From assembly GCA_038212325.1 (NCBI GenBank), contig JBBQUQ010000069.1, positions 1 to 18,470 on the forward strand: 18,470 nucleotides of DNA, written 5' to 3'. Shown here piece by piece: positions 6,912 through 15,436 of the stretch. Below the pieces are notes generated by a model. It searched no databases and had not been told where the DNA came from. It saw nothing but the letters and a program-made list of their open reading frames with translations. The position numbers were made by a program, and so were the translations under genes. Origin of the DNA: CAIVAT01 sp038212325 (GTDB lineage Bacteria; Bacteroidota; Bacteroidia; Bacteroidales; FEN-979). The stretch's first letter is position 1, and each line of letters begins with the position of its first letter.

Positions 6912-8213
6912 ATGAGAAAGTATTTTGCCGTTTGCCGCAAAGAATTGCTGCTGCTTATCCGCGACAAGGCTGGACTGGCCATGCTTTTCATTATGCCCGT
7001 GTTCCTGATCGTGATCTCTTCGCTGATGCAGGGATCGGCCTGGGGGTCCCTCAGCAAAGATCCCACCGTACAGGTGCTGTTTGTTGACAATGACCAAGAC
7101 ACCCTTGGCATGAAAATAAGAAACGGCTTCAACAGTTCGGTGTCATTTGTGGTTATCGACAGTTTAAACTACAAGCCTGTCACGGATTCCATTGCCAGAG
7201 ATGCCGTAAAAACAGGCGATTACCTGATTGCCATCGTGGTTCCCAAAGGCGCGACCAGCACGATGCGGGCCAATGTAAGGCTTTCGGTGGCAACAACGCT
7301 GGCAGGCTTTGGCATCGGGAACCCGATGCTCGTGAACGGAACCACCTTCAGGGATTCTGTCACCGTGACCATCTATTTCGATCCGACGGTGAAAAGCAAT
7401 TTCAAGAATGCGTTGATCAGTTCGGTAAGGGAGAATTATTACAGGATACAAACCGAATGGGTTTTTACGACCTTTAACCAGGAGATTGCCGTTCAAATGC
7501 CCATGTATCATCCTCCGAAAGAGGCTTTCAGGGAAATCCTGAAGTTCAGGGAGGAGTTCCCGAATTACCGTGAGGTTGAACTGGTTCCCAACACTTCCCA
7601 GCATAATGTTCCGGCATGGACCATTTTTGCAATGTTTTTCATTGTGATCCCTTTAACACAGAGCCTGATCCAGGAGCGTGAAGGAGGCAGCCTGTTTCGT
7701 TTGCTGACCATGCCGGTGCCATTCATGACCCTGATGCTGGGCAAAGTCGGGGTATACCTGGTGGTCTGCATGTTGCAAACTGCCGCCATGCTGCTCGCCG
7801 GGATCATGCTTCTCCCGTTGTTCGGACTTCCCATGCTGGTGCCCGGGAATGACCCCCTGAGCTTGTTTGTGATGACATTGGTTGTTTCACTGGCATCTGT
7901 CGGCTATGGCATGATGGTAGGCACCATCTTTAAAACATACCAGCAGGCAGCTGCCTTCGGGTCAATTTCCGTCATCATCCTGGCAGCGATGGGCGGTCTG
8001 TGGGTACCGATCTACCTGATGCCGCCATTCATGCGCGAAATATCCCTGTTAAGTCCGCTCAATTGGGCTATTACAGGGTATTACAGCATTTTCCTGCGGG
8101 GAGGAGGTTTATGGCAAATCGCTCCACAAGCAATTAAACTGCTCATTTTTTTTATTGCAACAATTATTATTTCAGGAGTTTACCATAAACTTAAAAATCC
8201 CTTGAACAACTAA
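6912..8213 (+). CDS. ABC-2 type transporter permease
   Basis: The 433-residue membrane protein has the layout of the ABC2_membrane_3 / DrrB-YhhJ class. One transmembrane helix lies near residues 17-37, then comes a large extracytoplasmic domain of about 200 residues. Five more hydrophobic segments follow from about residue 233 (AWTIFAMFFIVIPL, VGVYLVVCMLQTAAMLL, LFVMTLVVSLASVGYGMM, ISVIILAAMGGLW, LLIFFIATIII). It should form the channel for the ATPase encoded directly upstream. The large periplasmic domain is typical of exporters of lipid-like cargo. Export of the local acyl product is inferred from position. The stop is followed after 2 nt by the thioesterase gene. Confidence 0.93.
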   Translation: MRKYFAVCRKELLLLIRDKAGLAMLFIMPVFLIVISSLMQGSAWGSLSKDPTVQVLFVDNDQDTLGMKIRNGFNSSVSFVVIDSLNYKPVTDSIARDAVKTGDYLIAIVVPKGATSTMRANVRLSVATTLAGFGIGNPMLVNGTTFRDSVTVTIYFDPTVKSNFKNALISSVRENYYRIQTEWVFTTFNQEIAVQMPMYHPPKEAFREILKFREEFPNYREVELVPNTSQHNVPAWTIFAMFFIVIPLTQSLIQEREGGSLFRLLTMPVPFMTLMLGKVGVYLVVCMLQTAAMLLAGIMLLPLFGLPMLVPGNDPLSLFVMTLVVSLASVGYGMMVGTIFKTYQQAAAFGSISVIILAAMGGLWVPIYLMPPFMREISLLSPLNWAITGYYSIFLRGGGLWQIAPQAIKLLIFFIATIIISGVYHKLKNPLNN

Positions 8214-8215
8214 AC

Positions 8216-8629
8216 ATGAAACTAACTGATCTGAAGGAGGTCATTGTCAGATTCTCTGAGGTTGATTCCATGCGTATCGTATGGCATGGCAATTACCTTA
8301 AGTATTTTGAAGACGGAAGGGAGTCGTTCGGGTTTAAATACAGCCTGGGCTACCTCGATGTATACAAGCACAATGTGATGATCCCGATCGTAAAAATGCA
8401 TTGCGACTACAAGCGCCCGCTGGAATATGGCGATACTGCCATTGTGGAAACCAGGTTTGTTCCTTATGAAGCTGCCAAGATCGTGTTTGAATACACGATT
8501 TATCGTAAAAGTGACCATGAAGTGGCCGCAACAGGGACATCCACCCAGGTTTTCCTTACACCCCAGGGAGAACTTTTACTCACTGCCCCCGAATTTTTCA
8601 CGGGGTGGAAAAAAAGATGGGGTGTTTAA
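8216..8629 (+). CDS. 4HBT-family acyl-CoA/acyl-ACP thioesterase
   Basis: The 137-residue hotdog protein matches the 4-hydroxybenzoyl-CoA thioesterase (YbgC/FadM) group. The hallmark is V-x-S-x-V-D17 ... W23-H24-G-N26-Y27 ... F31-E32-D-G-R, with Asp17 as the catalytic acid. Such enzymes hydrolyse thioesters of aromatic or long-chain acyl groups on CoA or ACP. Thioesterases of this type are regular members of aryl-polyene loci. Here it could release the finished chain, supply or clear a starter, or edit stalled chains on the two ACPs. It sits 2 nt after the permease gene and 11 nt before the first ketosynthase start. Confidence 0.88.
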   Translation: MKLTDLKEVIVRFSEVDSMRIVWHGNYLKYFEDGRESFGFKYSLGYLDVYKHNVMIPIVKMHCDYKRPLEYGDTAIVETRFVPYEAAKIVFEYTIYRKSDHEVAATGTSTQVFLTPQGELLLTAPEFFTGWKKRWGV

Positions 8630-8640
8630 ATTCTGATGCA

Positions 8641-9813
8641 ATGAGGCCTGTATACATCGTGAATGACAATATCATCACCTCGCTTGGTTTTACCACAACC
8701 TGCAATATATTTTCACTGGACAAAGGCATAATCGGGATACGCACCGTAAACGATTCCGGGCTTTATCCAAACGCGGTGCAGCTTTCGCAGGTTGATACGA
8801 ACCAGCTCAACATCAAATTTGCAGAGGTCCTTCAGCAGGCCAGAAACACCACCGCTGCTGAATCATTTACCCGGCTGGAAAAGATGTTCATTCTTTCAAT
8901 CCATGATTCATTAAAAGATCAGCCTGTAATACCTTCAAACCCCGGAACGTTGCTAGTAATTTCCACGACAAAAGGCAATATCAATTTGCTTGAAGACCGG
9001 TACCGGACGCTTTTCGCTCACAAACGTCTGTACCTTTGGGAATTGGGACGGATTGTACAGCGTTTCTTCGGTTTTGCCAATGCGCCAATAATTATTTCGA
9101 ATGCCTGCATTTCAGGCGTCGTTGCCATCATGACTGCGACAAGATATCTGCAATCGGGGGCTTACAGCCATGCTGTGGTGACCGGCGGCGATATCGCCAC
9201 TGAATTTGTGATCTCGGGCTTTCAGTCTTTCCAGGCATTAAGTCCAAATCCATGCAAACCATTTGACATCAACCGCTCCGGGCTGTCGCTTGGAGAAGGT
9301 TGCGGCACCATGGTGCTTTCAACACTTCCGGGCATAGCCGGCAAGCCATCCATCACAGTTGCCGGAGCCGCAACCAGCAATGACGCCAACCATATTTCGG
9401 GTCCTTCGCGCACTGGCGAAGAATTAAGCTGGGCCATTAACCAGGTCATGTGTCAGGCAAAGGTCACACCATCGGAAGTGAGCTATATTTCCGCCCACGG
9501 AACTGCTACCCCATTTAATGATGAAATGGAAGCTAAAGCGATTGAACTCAGCGGGCTACTTCACGCCCCGGTCAATAGTTTCAAAGGGTACTGGGGCCAT
9601 ACGCTGGGCGCGGCAGGGCTTGTTGAATCGATTGCAGCCATTGCATCCCTGAGGAATAACCTTGTGTATCGCTCTGCCGGGTTTGAGACATTGGGCGTTC
9701 CGGCAGAATTGAACGTGATCAACACAACCCATCCTGTCGAACTGAATACATGCCTGAAAACCGCCTCAGGGTTCGGTGGATGCAATGCAGCCATTTTGTA
9801 TCAGAAAGATTAA
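8641..9813 (+). CDS. 3-oxoacyl-ACP synthase 1 (FabF-like ketosynthase)
   Basis: The 390-residue product is a FabF-type beta-ketoacyl synthase. The Cys-His-His triad is complete: Cys156 in SNACISG, His286 in AHGTATPFND and His320 in YWGHTLGAAG. It condenses an acyl chain with malonyl-ACP. I chose the ATG at 8641. An upstream in-frame ATG at 8605 would overlap the thioesterase gene by 25 nt and add a 12-residue tail. The N-terminal part is atypical (MRPVYIVNDNIITSLGF) compared with the usual V-x-I-T-G-x-G of FabF, as in some aryl-polyene ketosynthases. The next gene, one nt downstream, encodes a half-length KS-like protein that is probably its partner. Confidence 0.92.
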   Translation: MRPVYIVNDNIITSLGFTTTCNIFSLDKGIIGIRTVNDSGLYPNAVQLSQVDTNQLNIKFAEVLQQARNTTAAESFTRLEKMFILSIHDSLKDQPVIPSNPGTLLVISTTKGNINLLEDRYRTLFAHKRLYLWELGRIVQRFFGFANAPIIISNACISGVVAIMTATRYLQSGAYSHAVVTGGDIATEFVISGFQSFQALSPNPCKPFDINRSGLSLGEGCGTMVLSTLPGIAGKPSITVAGAATSNDANHISGPSRTGEELSWAINQVMCQAKVTPSEVSYISAHGTATPFNDEMEAKAIELSGLLHAPVNSFKGYWGHTLGAAGLVESIAAIASLRNNLVYRSAGFETLGVPAELNVINTTHPVELNTCLKTASGFGGCNAAILYQKD

Positions 9814-9814
9814 T

Positions 9815-10462
9815 ATGGAACGAATAATCACATCATACAGCCATCTCTGCGACAACAAAGTCGTTGTAAACGGCCGCATCATCTTTTATCAGGAAAATAT
9901 TCTTAAATTTGCAGACTTTGTAAAAACAGTTTTCAAGCAGGAACAGGTTGTTTATCCGAAGTTCTACAAGATGGACGCCATCAGTAAACTTGGATTCCTC
10001 GCGACTGAACTGGTTTTAAAGGAAAAAACGCTGGAAGGATACCGCCCCGCGGCGGTGGGTGTGGTGTTTTCAAACTCAAGTTCAAGCCTTGATACGGACA
10101 TTGCCCATAACGAAACGATTAAAGACCGTTCAGGTTATTACCCAAGCCCTTCAGTTTTTGTTTACACCCTGCCCAACATTGTTATCGGGGAGGTATGCAT
10201 AAGGCATAAAATAAAAGGTGAAAATGCCTTTTTGATATCTGAAGCGTTCAGCGGAAAATTGCTGCTGGATTATGTGGAAGAGTTGTTTAACAATAAACGG
10301 GTCGACGCCTGTTTGTGCGGATGGATTGAAGTGATGGGCAACAAATGCAACGCCATGGCAGTTCTGGTTGAAAACCATGATCACGCTTCTGGTTACAGGG
10401 TTGCCGGCTTCACACCAATGCATTTTAATATTGAGAATCTCAATTTAATAATGGAAACGTAA
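9815..10462 (+). CDS. Half-length ketosynthase-like protein (chain-length-factor type)
   Basis: This 215-residue protein resembles only the N-terminal half of a beta-ketoacyl synthase, like the PF13723-type partner proteins of aryl-polyene loci (ApeC-like). It keeps a GVVFSNSSSSLDTD segment, YPSPSVFVYTLPNIVIGE and a dimer-interface-like helix. At the place of the catalytic Cys it reads ISEAFSG, so no nucleophile is present. It should not condense by itself; a chain-length or stability role as heterodimer with KS 1 is inferred. The ATG at 9815 is chosen. An upstream in-frame ATG at 9776 would overlap KS 1 by 38 nt. The two genes are separated by a single base. Confidence 0.78.
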   Translation: MERIITSYSHLCDNKVVVNGRIIFYQENILKFADFVKTVFKQEQVVYPKFYKMDAISKLGFLATELVLKEKTLEGYRPAAVGVVFSNSSSSLDTDIAHNETIKDRSGYYPSPSVFVYTLPNIVIGEVCIRHKIKGENAFLISEAFSGKLLLDYVEELFNNKRVDACLCGWIEVMGNKCNAMAVLVENHDHASGYRVAGFTPMHFNIENLNLIMET

Positions 10463-10474
10463 CTGACTGATATT

Positions 10475-10729
10475 ATGGATGAGTTGATTTTAAAACTAAA
10501 AAAAGAGGTCATCGAGCAATTAAATCTTGAAGATACTACTCCCGAGGATATCAATCCAGATTCCCCGCTATTTGGCGAGGGGCTTGGCCTGGATTCAATC
10601 GATGCACTTGAGCTGATCGTGTTGCTGGAGAAAAACTACGGAATTAAAATTGAAGACCCGAAGGATGGCAAGAAAATTTTCTTTTCCATCCGAACAATGG
10701 CCGAATACATCACGGATCATAAAAAATAG
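10475..10729 (+). CDS. Acyl carrier protein 2
   Basis: The 84-residue protein is a discrete ACP with the motif LFGEGLGLDSIDALEL; Ser41 is the expected phosphopantetheine site. This motif, with LFGEGLGLDSID, is the form I associate with the ACPs of aryl-polyene and flexirubin clusters. An insert DPKDGKKIFFSIRTM before the last helix is also seen in that group. It probably carries the polyketide-like chain during elongation, since it lies between KS 1 with its partner and KS 2. The DSI motif and helix composition differ from ACP 1 (DSL). The gene is 6 nt from KS 2. Confidence 0.93.
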   Translation: MDELILKLKKEVIEQLNLEDTTPEDINPDSPLFGEGLGLDSIDALELIVLLEKNYGIKIEDPKDGKKIFFSIRTMAEYITDHKK

Positions 10730-10735
10730 GTTCCG

Positions 10736-11947
10736 ATGCCAGGGCGGATCTTCGTTACCGGATACGGCATCATCTCCTGCATTGGCAACAATATTGCGGA
10801 AAATCTGGCTTCAATGCTACGGTCTGAGCCGGGCACCGGGCGGCTAAGGCAAATCGAGACGATACTGCAGAACGAACTGCTCGTTGGTGAGGTCAGGAAA
10901 ACACTGGATGAGCTGGCTGTAATGGCCAGGGTTGTTTCAACTGACGGTTACTCGAGGAATGCTTTGCTTGGGATCATCGCAGCCAGGGAGGCATATTCGC
11001 ATGCAAGACTTGGGGATTACGGCGAACTGAAAACCGGCCTGATCTCCGCGACCACCGTGGGAGGTATGGATCGCAGCGAACTCTATTACAATGATTTTCT
11101 GACCAACGATTCGCGCAATTCCTATATCGATTCATACGATTGCGCCGACAGCACTGAAAAAATAGCTGCACTGTTGAGTATTCATGATTTCGTAACCACA
11201 ATCAGTACAGCATGTTCATCGGCTGCCAATTCCATTATGCTCGGGGCCAGGATGATACGGACAGGCAGGCTCGACCGTGTACTGGCAGGCGGCTGCGAAT
11301 CTCTCACCAAATTTCACTTGCTCGGGTTCAACGCCCTTAAAATTCTCGATAAGGAACCTTGCAAACCTTTTGACGCTTACCGTGCCGGGATAAACCTGGG
11401 TGAAGGTGCCGCGTATATCGTGCTCGAGTCGCAGGAGAGCCTGTTAAAAACCGGGAACGCACCGTTGTGCGAATTGGTTGGATGGGGCAACTCATGCGAA
11501 GCATTTCACCAGACAGCGTCGTCACCTGACGGGATTGGCGCCTACCTGGCCATGAAAAAGGCACTCGACTTGAGCGGGCTGCCACCGGAAGAGATTGACT
11601 ATGTAAATGCACACGGTACCGGCACCGACAACAATGACCTTTCGGAAGGCAGGGCCATCGAAAAACTGTTCGGCCTCCGGATCCCGATGGTAAGCTCAAC
11701 CAAGCCATTCACCGGGCATACGACCAGCGCAGCGGGTTCAACGGAAGCCATTTTATCGATCTTTTGCCTTCAGCACCAGCTTGTCTGGCCAAACCTGAAC
11801 TTTCATGATCGCATTCCGGAACTCAGCTTCTCCCCTGTCGAAAAACTGGTGACGGATATTCCAGTAAATGCCGTGATGTCGAATTCGTTTGGATTCGGAG
11901 GGAATGATACCTCGTTGATATTTAGAAAAGTCAAATGGGGTTCATAA
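10736..11947 (+). CDS. 3-oxoacyl-ACP synthase 2 (FabF-like ketosynthase)
   Basis: The 403-residue protein is a full FabF-type ketosynthase with Cys160 in STACSSAAN, His293 in NAHGTGTDNND and His328 in TGHTTSAAG. It starts with the usual IFVTGYGIISCIG and ends with NSFGFGGNDTS. It is closely similar to KS 3 (13097-14299), sharing SATTVGGMDRSE and a TASSPxGxGA block. The gene overlaps the next one (11935) by 13 nt, a sign that KS 2 and the CLF-like protein are made together and act as a heterodimer. It is expected to elongate the chain on ACP 2. Confidence 0.94.
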   Translation: MPGRIFVTGYGIISCIGNNIAENLASMLRSEPGTGRLRQIETILQNELLVGEVRKTLDELAVMARVVSTDGYSRNALLGIIAAREAYSHARLGDYGELKTGLISATTVGGMDRSELYYNDFLTNDSRNSYIDSYDCADSTEKIAALLSIHDFVTTISTACSSAANSIMLGARMIRTGRLDRVLAGGCESLTKFHLLGFNALKILDKEPCKPFDAYRAGINLGEGAAYIVLESQESLLKTGNAPLCELVGWGNSCEAFHQTASSPDGIGAYLAMKKALDLSGLPPEEIDYVNAHGTGTDNNDLSEGRAIEKLFGLRIPMVSSTKPFTGHTTSAAGSTEAILSIFCLQHQLVWPNLNFHDRIPELSFSPVEKLVTDIPVNAVMSNSFGFGGNDTSLIFRKVKWGS

Positions 11948-12993
11948 GCGGTATCGGCCTCATCTCTCCACAGCCCACAGCGGAAACAAAAACATTTCTG
12001 CCGGAGGTTGTGGAATATACTGGTGATTACCTGAAGTGCATCGAGCCGGTTTACAGGACCTATATTGACCCGATCCAGTCGCGCCGGATGAGCAGGTTGA
12101 TAAAAATGGGCATTGCAGCCGCTAAAATCAGCCTTGCCGATTCGGGATGTGCAATGCCGGATGCGATCATAACCGGCACCGGCCTGGGCAGTGTTGATGA
12201 TACTGAAAAAATTCTTTCCGAGATCACCAAGGATGAGAATTTCCTGAACCCAACACCGTTCATCCAGTCAACCTATAATACCATAAGTTCGCAGGTAGCC
12301 ATTCAACTGAAGTGCCACAACTACAATTCAACATACGTGCATCGTACCTTCTCTTTCGAAAGCGGCCTCATCGACGGATTGATGCAACTGGAAGAGCAAA
12401 TTGCTGAAAATGTGCTTGTCGGCGCAATCGATGAAATGACCATGAACCACCTCCTTATCACCCGCAGGGTAGGCCAATGGAAGATGGAGCCGGTAAGGAA
12501 CCTGGGATTGCTGAATACCAAAACACCCGGGGCCCTCGCAGGCGAAGGGGCAGCATTTTTCGTGGTTGGCTCGGAAAAGGTTAGTTCAACCTATGCAGAG
12601 CTGAGAGATGTGGCAACCTGCATCAACCTCAATGGTTCATTCCACCCGGAAGTCTTTTTGCCGGGGTTCCTTAAAAAAAACGGGATTGCGCCGTCTGATA
12701 TCGACATTGTTGTTCTTGGCACAAACGGAGATTGCAACAATGATCCCAAATACCTACAGTTCGCAGATGAATTTTTCCCTGGCAAGGCACAGGCATGGTA
12801 CAAACACCTTTGCGGCGAGTACCATACTGCTACCGGGTTCGGACTTTACGTTGCAGCCAATATCCTGAAAAACCAGGTTTATCCTGCTATTCTGCATCTT
12901 ACCCCTGTAATCCCCGGAAAACTAAAAAACATTTTGATCTACAACCATTTCAGGAATATTAACCACTCGTTTATCCTGCTCCGGGGCTGCTGA
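11935..12993 (+). CDS. Ketosynthase-like chain-length factor 2
   Basis: The 352-residue protein is a diverged KS homologue without a working triad. At the Cys position it reads VHRTFSFES, so there is no Cys. The first His region reads LGTNGDCNND instead of HGTGT. The second His is kept in CGEYHTATGFG. This fits a chain-length factor (KS-beta) rather than a condensing enzyme, and the 13-nt overlap with KS 2 supports a KS-alpha/KS-beta pair. It is a paralogue of 14333-15436: both share IxGTGLGxVxDTEK, NPTPFIQST-like and LIYNHFRxxNHxFILL segments. It is the last gene before the 103-nt gap; its stop codon touches the ATTC repeat. Confidence 0.86.
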   Translation: MGFISGIGLISPQPTAETKTFLPEVVEYTGDYLKCIEPVYRTYIDPIQSRRMSRLIKMGIAAAKISLADSGCAMPDAIITGTGLGSVDDTEKILSEITKDENFLNPTPFIQSTYNTISSQVAIQLKCHNYNSTYVHRTFSFESGLIDGLMQLEEQIAENVLVGAIDEMTMNHLLITRRVGQWKMEPVRNLGLLNTKTPGALAGEGAAFFVVGSEKVSSTYAELRDVATCINLNGSFHPEVFLPGFLKKNGIAPSDIDIVVLGTNGDCNNDPKYLQFADEFFPGKAQAWYKHLCGEYHTATGFGLYVAANILKNQVYPAILHLTPVIPGKLKNILIYNHFRNINHSFILLRGC

Positions 12994-13047
12994 TTCATTC
13001 GTTATTCGCATATTCCGCATTCCCGTATTCGTCATTCTCCATTTTCC
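12993..13047. repeat. Tandem ATTC-rich repeat with 7-8 nt period
   Basis: ATTC occurs at 12993, 12997, 13004, 13012, 13019, 13027 and 13034, and ATTT at 13041. After the first, the spacing alternates between 7 and 8 nt. The units are degenerate forms of ATTCGTn/ATTCCGC. The array begins at the last base of the CLF 2 stop codon and ends just ahead of the second promoter. It does not code for a protein and shows no strong hairpin. It may be a genomic intergenic repeat family or a regulatory spacer. Confidence 0.6.
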
Positions 13048-13065
13048 TTGTTGATTTAATTCTCT

Positions 13066-13073
13066 TATTTTTG
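13066..13073 (+). promoter_or_regulatory. Bacteroidota-type -7 promoter element for the second block
   Basis: TATTTTTG matches TAnnTTTG, 23 nt before the ATG at 13097. A TTGTTG at 13048-13053 may serve as the -33 element, though the spacing of about 12-15 nt is shorter than usual. The site lies in the only sizeable gap in the gene run and would allow KS 3, CLF 3, the deacetylase, the LolA-like protein and the lipoprotein to be transcribed separately. Confidence 0.5.
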
Positions 13074-13096
13074 CAGTCCAATTGATAAAAAGCATA

Positions 13097-14299
13097 ATGT
13101 CAAAGAAGGTCTATATAACCGGCATCGGGATCATCTGTGCCATCGGGAATAATGTACAGGAAACCCTGCAATCGCTGCTGGATGAGAAATCAGGAATAGG
13201 TGAAATCACCCTTTTCCCGACCATGCACAAAGGGATCATTCCAATGGCCGAGGTGAAAATGACCACACGGGCATTGCTTGAAGAAGCAGGTCATGCCGGC
13301 AAAAAAAAATTCACACGCACTGCTTTACTCGGGATGAAAGCCGCAAAGGAAGCGGTTGCATCTGCAGGAATTAGGAATATAAGCACTCACAAGACAGGCC
13401 TGGTCTCAGCCACAACCGTGGGCGGCATGGACCGGAGTGAAGATTTTTACGCGGCCTTCCTCTCCGATCCTGCGAAGGGGCGAATGATTGATATCGTGAA
13501 TCACGAGTGCGGCGACAGCACCGAACGCATTGCAGATCATCTTGGAATCAGCGAGTTTGTCACCACCGTAAGCACGGCCTGTTCATCATCTGTTAATGCA
13601 TTGATGTTCGGTTCAAACCTGATCAAAACCGGACAACTTGACCGTGCTGTTGTTGGTGGTACTGATTCTGTCACAAGATTCACCCTCAATGGGTTCAATA
13701 CCCTGATGATCCTGGATAAAACCGGCTGCCATCCTTTTGATGAGAACCGTGCAGGACTCACGCTGGGAGAAGGTGCGGCGTTCCTGGTGCTTGAATCGGA
13801 AGATGTCGTGCTGAAGGAAAACAAGACCATCCTTGCCGAAGTGAGGGGTTACGGCAACGCCAACGATGCCTATCATCAAACAGCATCCTCGCCAGAGGGC
13901 ACAGGCGCATTTCTGGCCATGTCGAAAGCAATTGCCATGAGCGGACTTCAGCCTTCCGAGATTGATTACATCAATGTGCATGGCACCGGCACCCAGAACA
14001 ACGACCTTTCTGAAGGAGTTGCAATGGAGCGCATCTTCGGGGATCGTGTGCCGCCATTCAGTTCCACCAAAGGCTATACCGGCCACACGCTGGGAGCTGC
14101 CGGGGCCGTGGAGGCTGTCATATCCATCCTGGCGATTCAACACCAGGTGGTATTCCCAAACCTGGGTTTTTCAACCCCGATGAAGGAGTTACATATCAAG
14201 CCAGTGACCGTTATAACGAACCCACAGGTTCGCAACGTCCTGTCCAATTCGTTCGGGTTTGGTGGCAATAATTCGGCGGTGATATTGTCAAAATCGTGA
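13097..14299 (+). CDS. 3-oxoacyl-ACP synthase 3 (FabF-like ketosynthase)
   Basis: The 400-residue protein is an intact FabF-type ketosynthase: Cys162 in STACSSSVN, His295 in NVHGTGTQNND and His330 in TGHTLGAAG. It is a close paralogue of KS 2, with VYITGIGIICAIGNN, SATTVGGMDRSE and NSFGFGGNNSA. I chose ATG 13097, since the frame upstream to a TTG at 13082 lies between the promoter -7 element and this ATG and adds only five residues. It is followed after 33 nt by its CLF-like partner. It would perform condensation steps distinct from those of KS 2, or on another chain length; this is inference. Confidence 0.94.
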   Translation: MSKKVYITGIGIICAIGNNVQETLQSLLDEKSGIGEITLFPTMHKGIIPMAEVKMTTRALLEEAGHAGKKKFTRTALLGMKAAKEAVASAGIRNISTHKTGLVSATTVGGMDRSEDFYAAFLSDPAKGRMIDIVNHECGDSTERIADHLGISEFVTTVSTACSSSVNALMFGSNLIKTGQLDRAVVGGTDSVTRFTLNGFNTLMILDKTGCHPFDENRAGLTLGEGAAFLVLESEDVVLKENKTILAEVRGYGNANDAYHQTASSPEGTGAFLAMSKAIAMSGLQPSEIDYINVHGTGTQNNDLSEGVAMERIFGDRVPPFSSTKGYTGHTLGAAGAVEAVISILAIQHQVVFPNLGFSTPMKELHIKPVTVITNPQVRNVLSNSFGFGGNNSAVILSKS

Positions 14300-14332
14300 A
14301 TCGTTAGTTTACCAAGTTGCATATAAAAAATC

Positions 14333-15436
14333 ATGACTGAAACCCCTATATATATCAACGGCCTGGGCAATGTATCGCCGCAGAAAACGACCGACAGCAG
14401 CCATTTCCTGGAGGAACCACTCTCGTTTGAAGCCAGCCAGCTGCGATGCATCGACCCGGGGTACAAGGAGTTTATTCCTGCGGATATTATCCGTCGGATG
14501 GGACGCATCATCAGGATGGGCGTTGCTGCATCAAAAATATGCATGAAAGATGCTGCACGTGGATCGCTTGGAGGGGAACCGGAAGAAATTAGGCCTGAGG
14601 CAATCATCACAGGCACCGGGTTGGGATGTGTGGAAGATACTGAAAAGTTCCTCACTTCCATGATCAAAAACAATGAAGAGTTCCTTACCCCCACCTCGTT
14701 TATCCAGAGTACGCACAATACCGTTGCCGGGCAGATCGCCCTGCTGCTCAAGTGCCATGGATATAACTTCACCTTTGTTCACCGCGGAACATCATTTGAA
14801 AGCGCACTGCTCGACGCCATGACACAAATGCAGTTGGGCGAATTCAGGAATGCACTGGTTGGCGGCTCAGATGAACTTACTGCCAGTTCCTTTGCCATCA
14901 CCTCCCGGCTTGGTTACTGGAAAGTGAAGCCCATCCATACGCTGAACCTGCTGGAAGACCGACAGCGTGGCACAATCGCAGGCGAAGGCGCCTCCTTCTT
15001 TTTCCTCGAAAGCCGCAGGAACGAAAACACCTACGCCAGGCTCAACGGTGTGAGCACCTTCATGAAACCTATGACCCACACGGCGGTCGTTACGCGGTTG
15101 CATGCTTTCCTTGCCACCTTTGGCCTGACTTCCATTGATATTGGCCTGGTGGTGCTTGGATTGAACGGAGATCCGCGAGGCGACCAGGTTTATCATCATC
15201 TTCATGAAACAATTTTCCCCGAAACTCCGGTTGCATATTTCAAACATCTCTGCGGGGAATATCACACTGCATCTGCCTTTGCCACATGGCTTGCAGCGAT
15301 GGCGATCAAAACACAATCAGTTCCCGAAGTTGTCAGGGTCAACAACACAGCCCTGTGCAACCAGCTCGGTTATGTGCTCATTTATAACCATTTCAGGGAA
15401 AACAACCATGCTTTCATCCTGCTAAGCCGATCGTAA
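14333..15436 (+). CDS. Ketosynthase-like chain-length factor 3
   Basis: The 367-residue protein is a diverged KS homologue like CLF 2. At the Cys position it reads VHRGTSFES, the first His region reads LGLNGDPRGD, and the second His is kept in CGEYHTASAF. It lacks the residues for condensation and so most likely acts as the KS-beta partner of KS 3, directly upstream. It ends in the same LIYNHFRENNHAFILL tail as CLF 2. The gap of 33 nt from KS 3 is slightly larger than elsewhere in the block. The stop is directly adjacent to the ATG of the deacetylase gene. Confidence 0.86.
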   Translation: MTETPIYINGLGNVSPQKTTDSSHFLEEPLSFEASQLRCIDPGYKEFIPADIIRRMGRIIRMGVAASKICMKDAARGSLGGEPEEIRPEAIITGTGLGCVEDTEKFLTSMIKNNEEFLTPTSFIQSTHNTVAGQIALLLKCHGYNFTFVHRGTSFESALLDAMTQMQLGEFRNALVGGSDELTASSFAITSRLGYWKVKPIHTLNLLEDRQRGTIAGEGASFFFLESRRNENTYARLNGVSTFMKPMTHTAVVTRLHAFLATFGLTSIDIGLVVLGLNGDPRGDQVYHHLHETIFPETPVAYFKHLCGEYHTASAFATWLAAMAIKTQSVPEVVRVNNTALCNQLGYVLIYNHFRENNHAFILLSRS

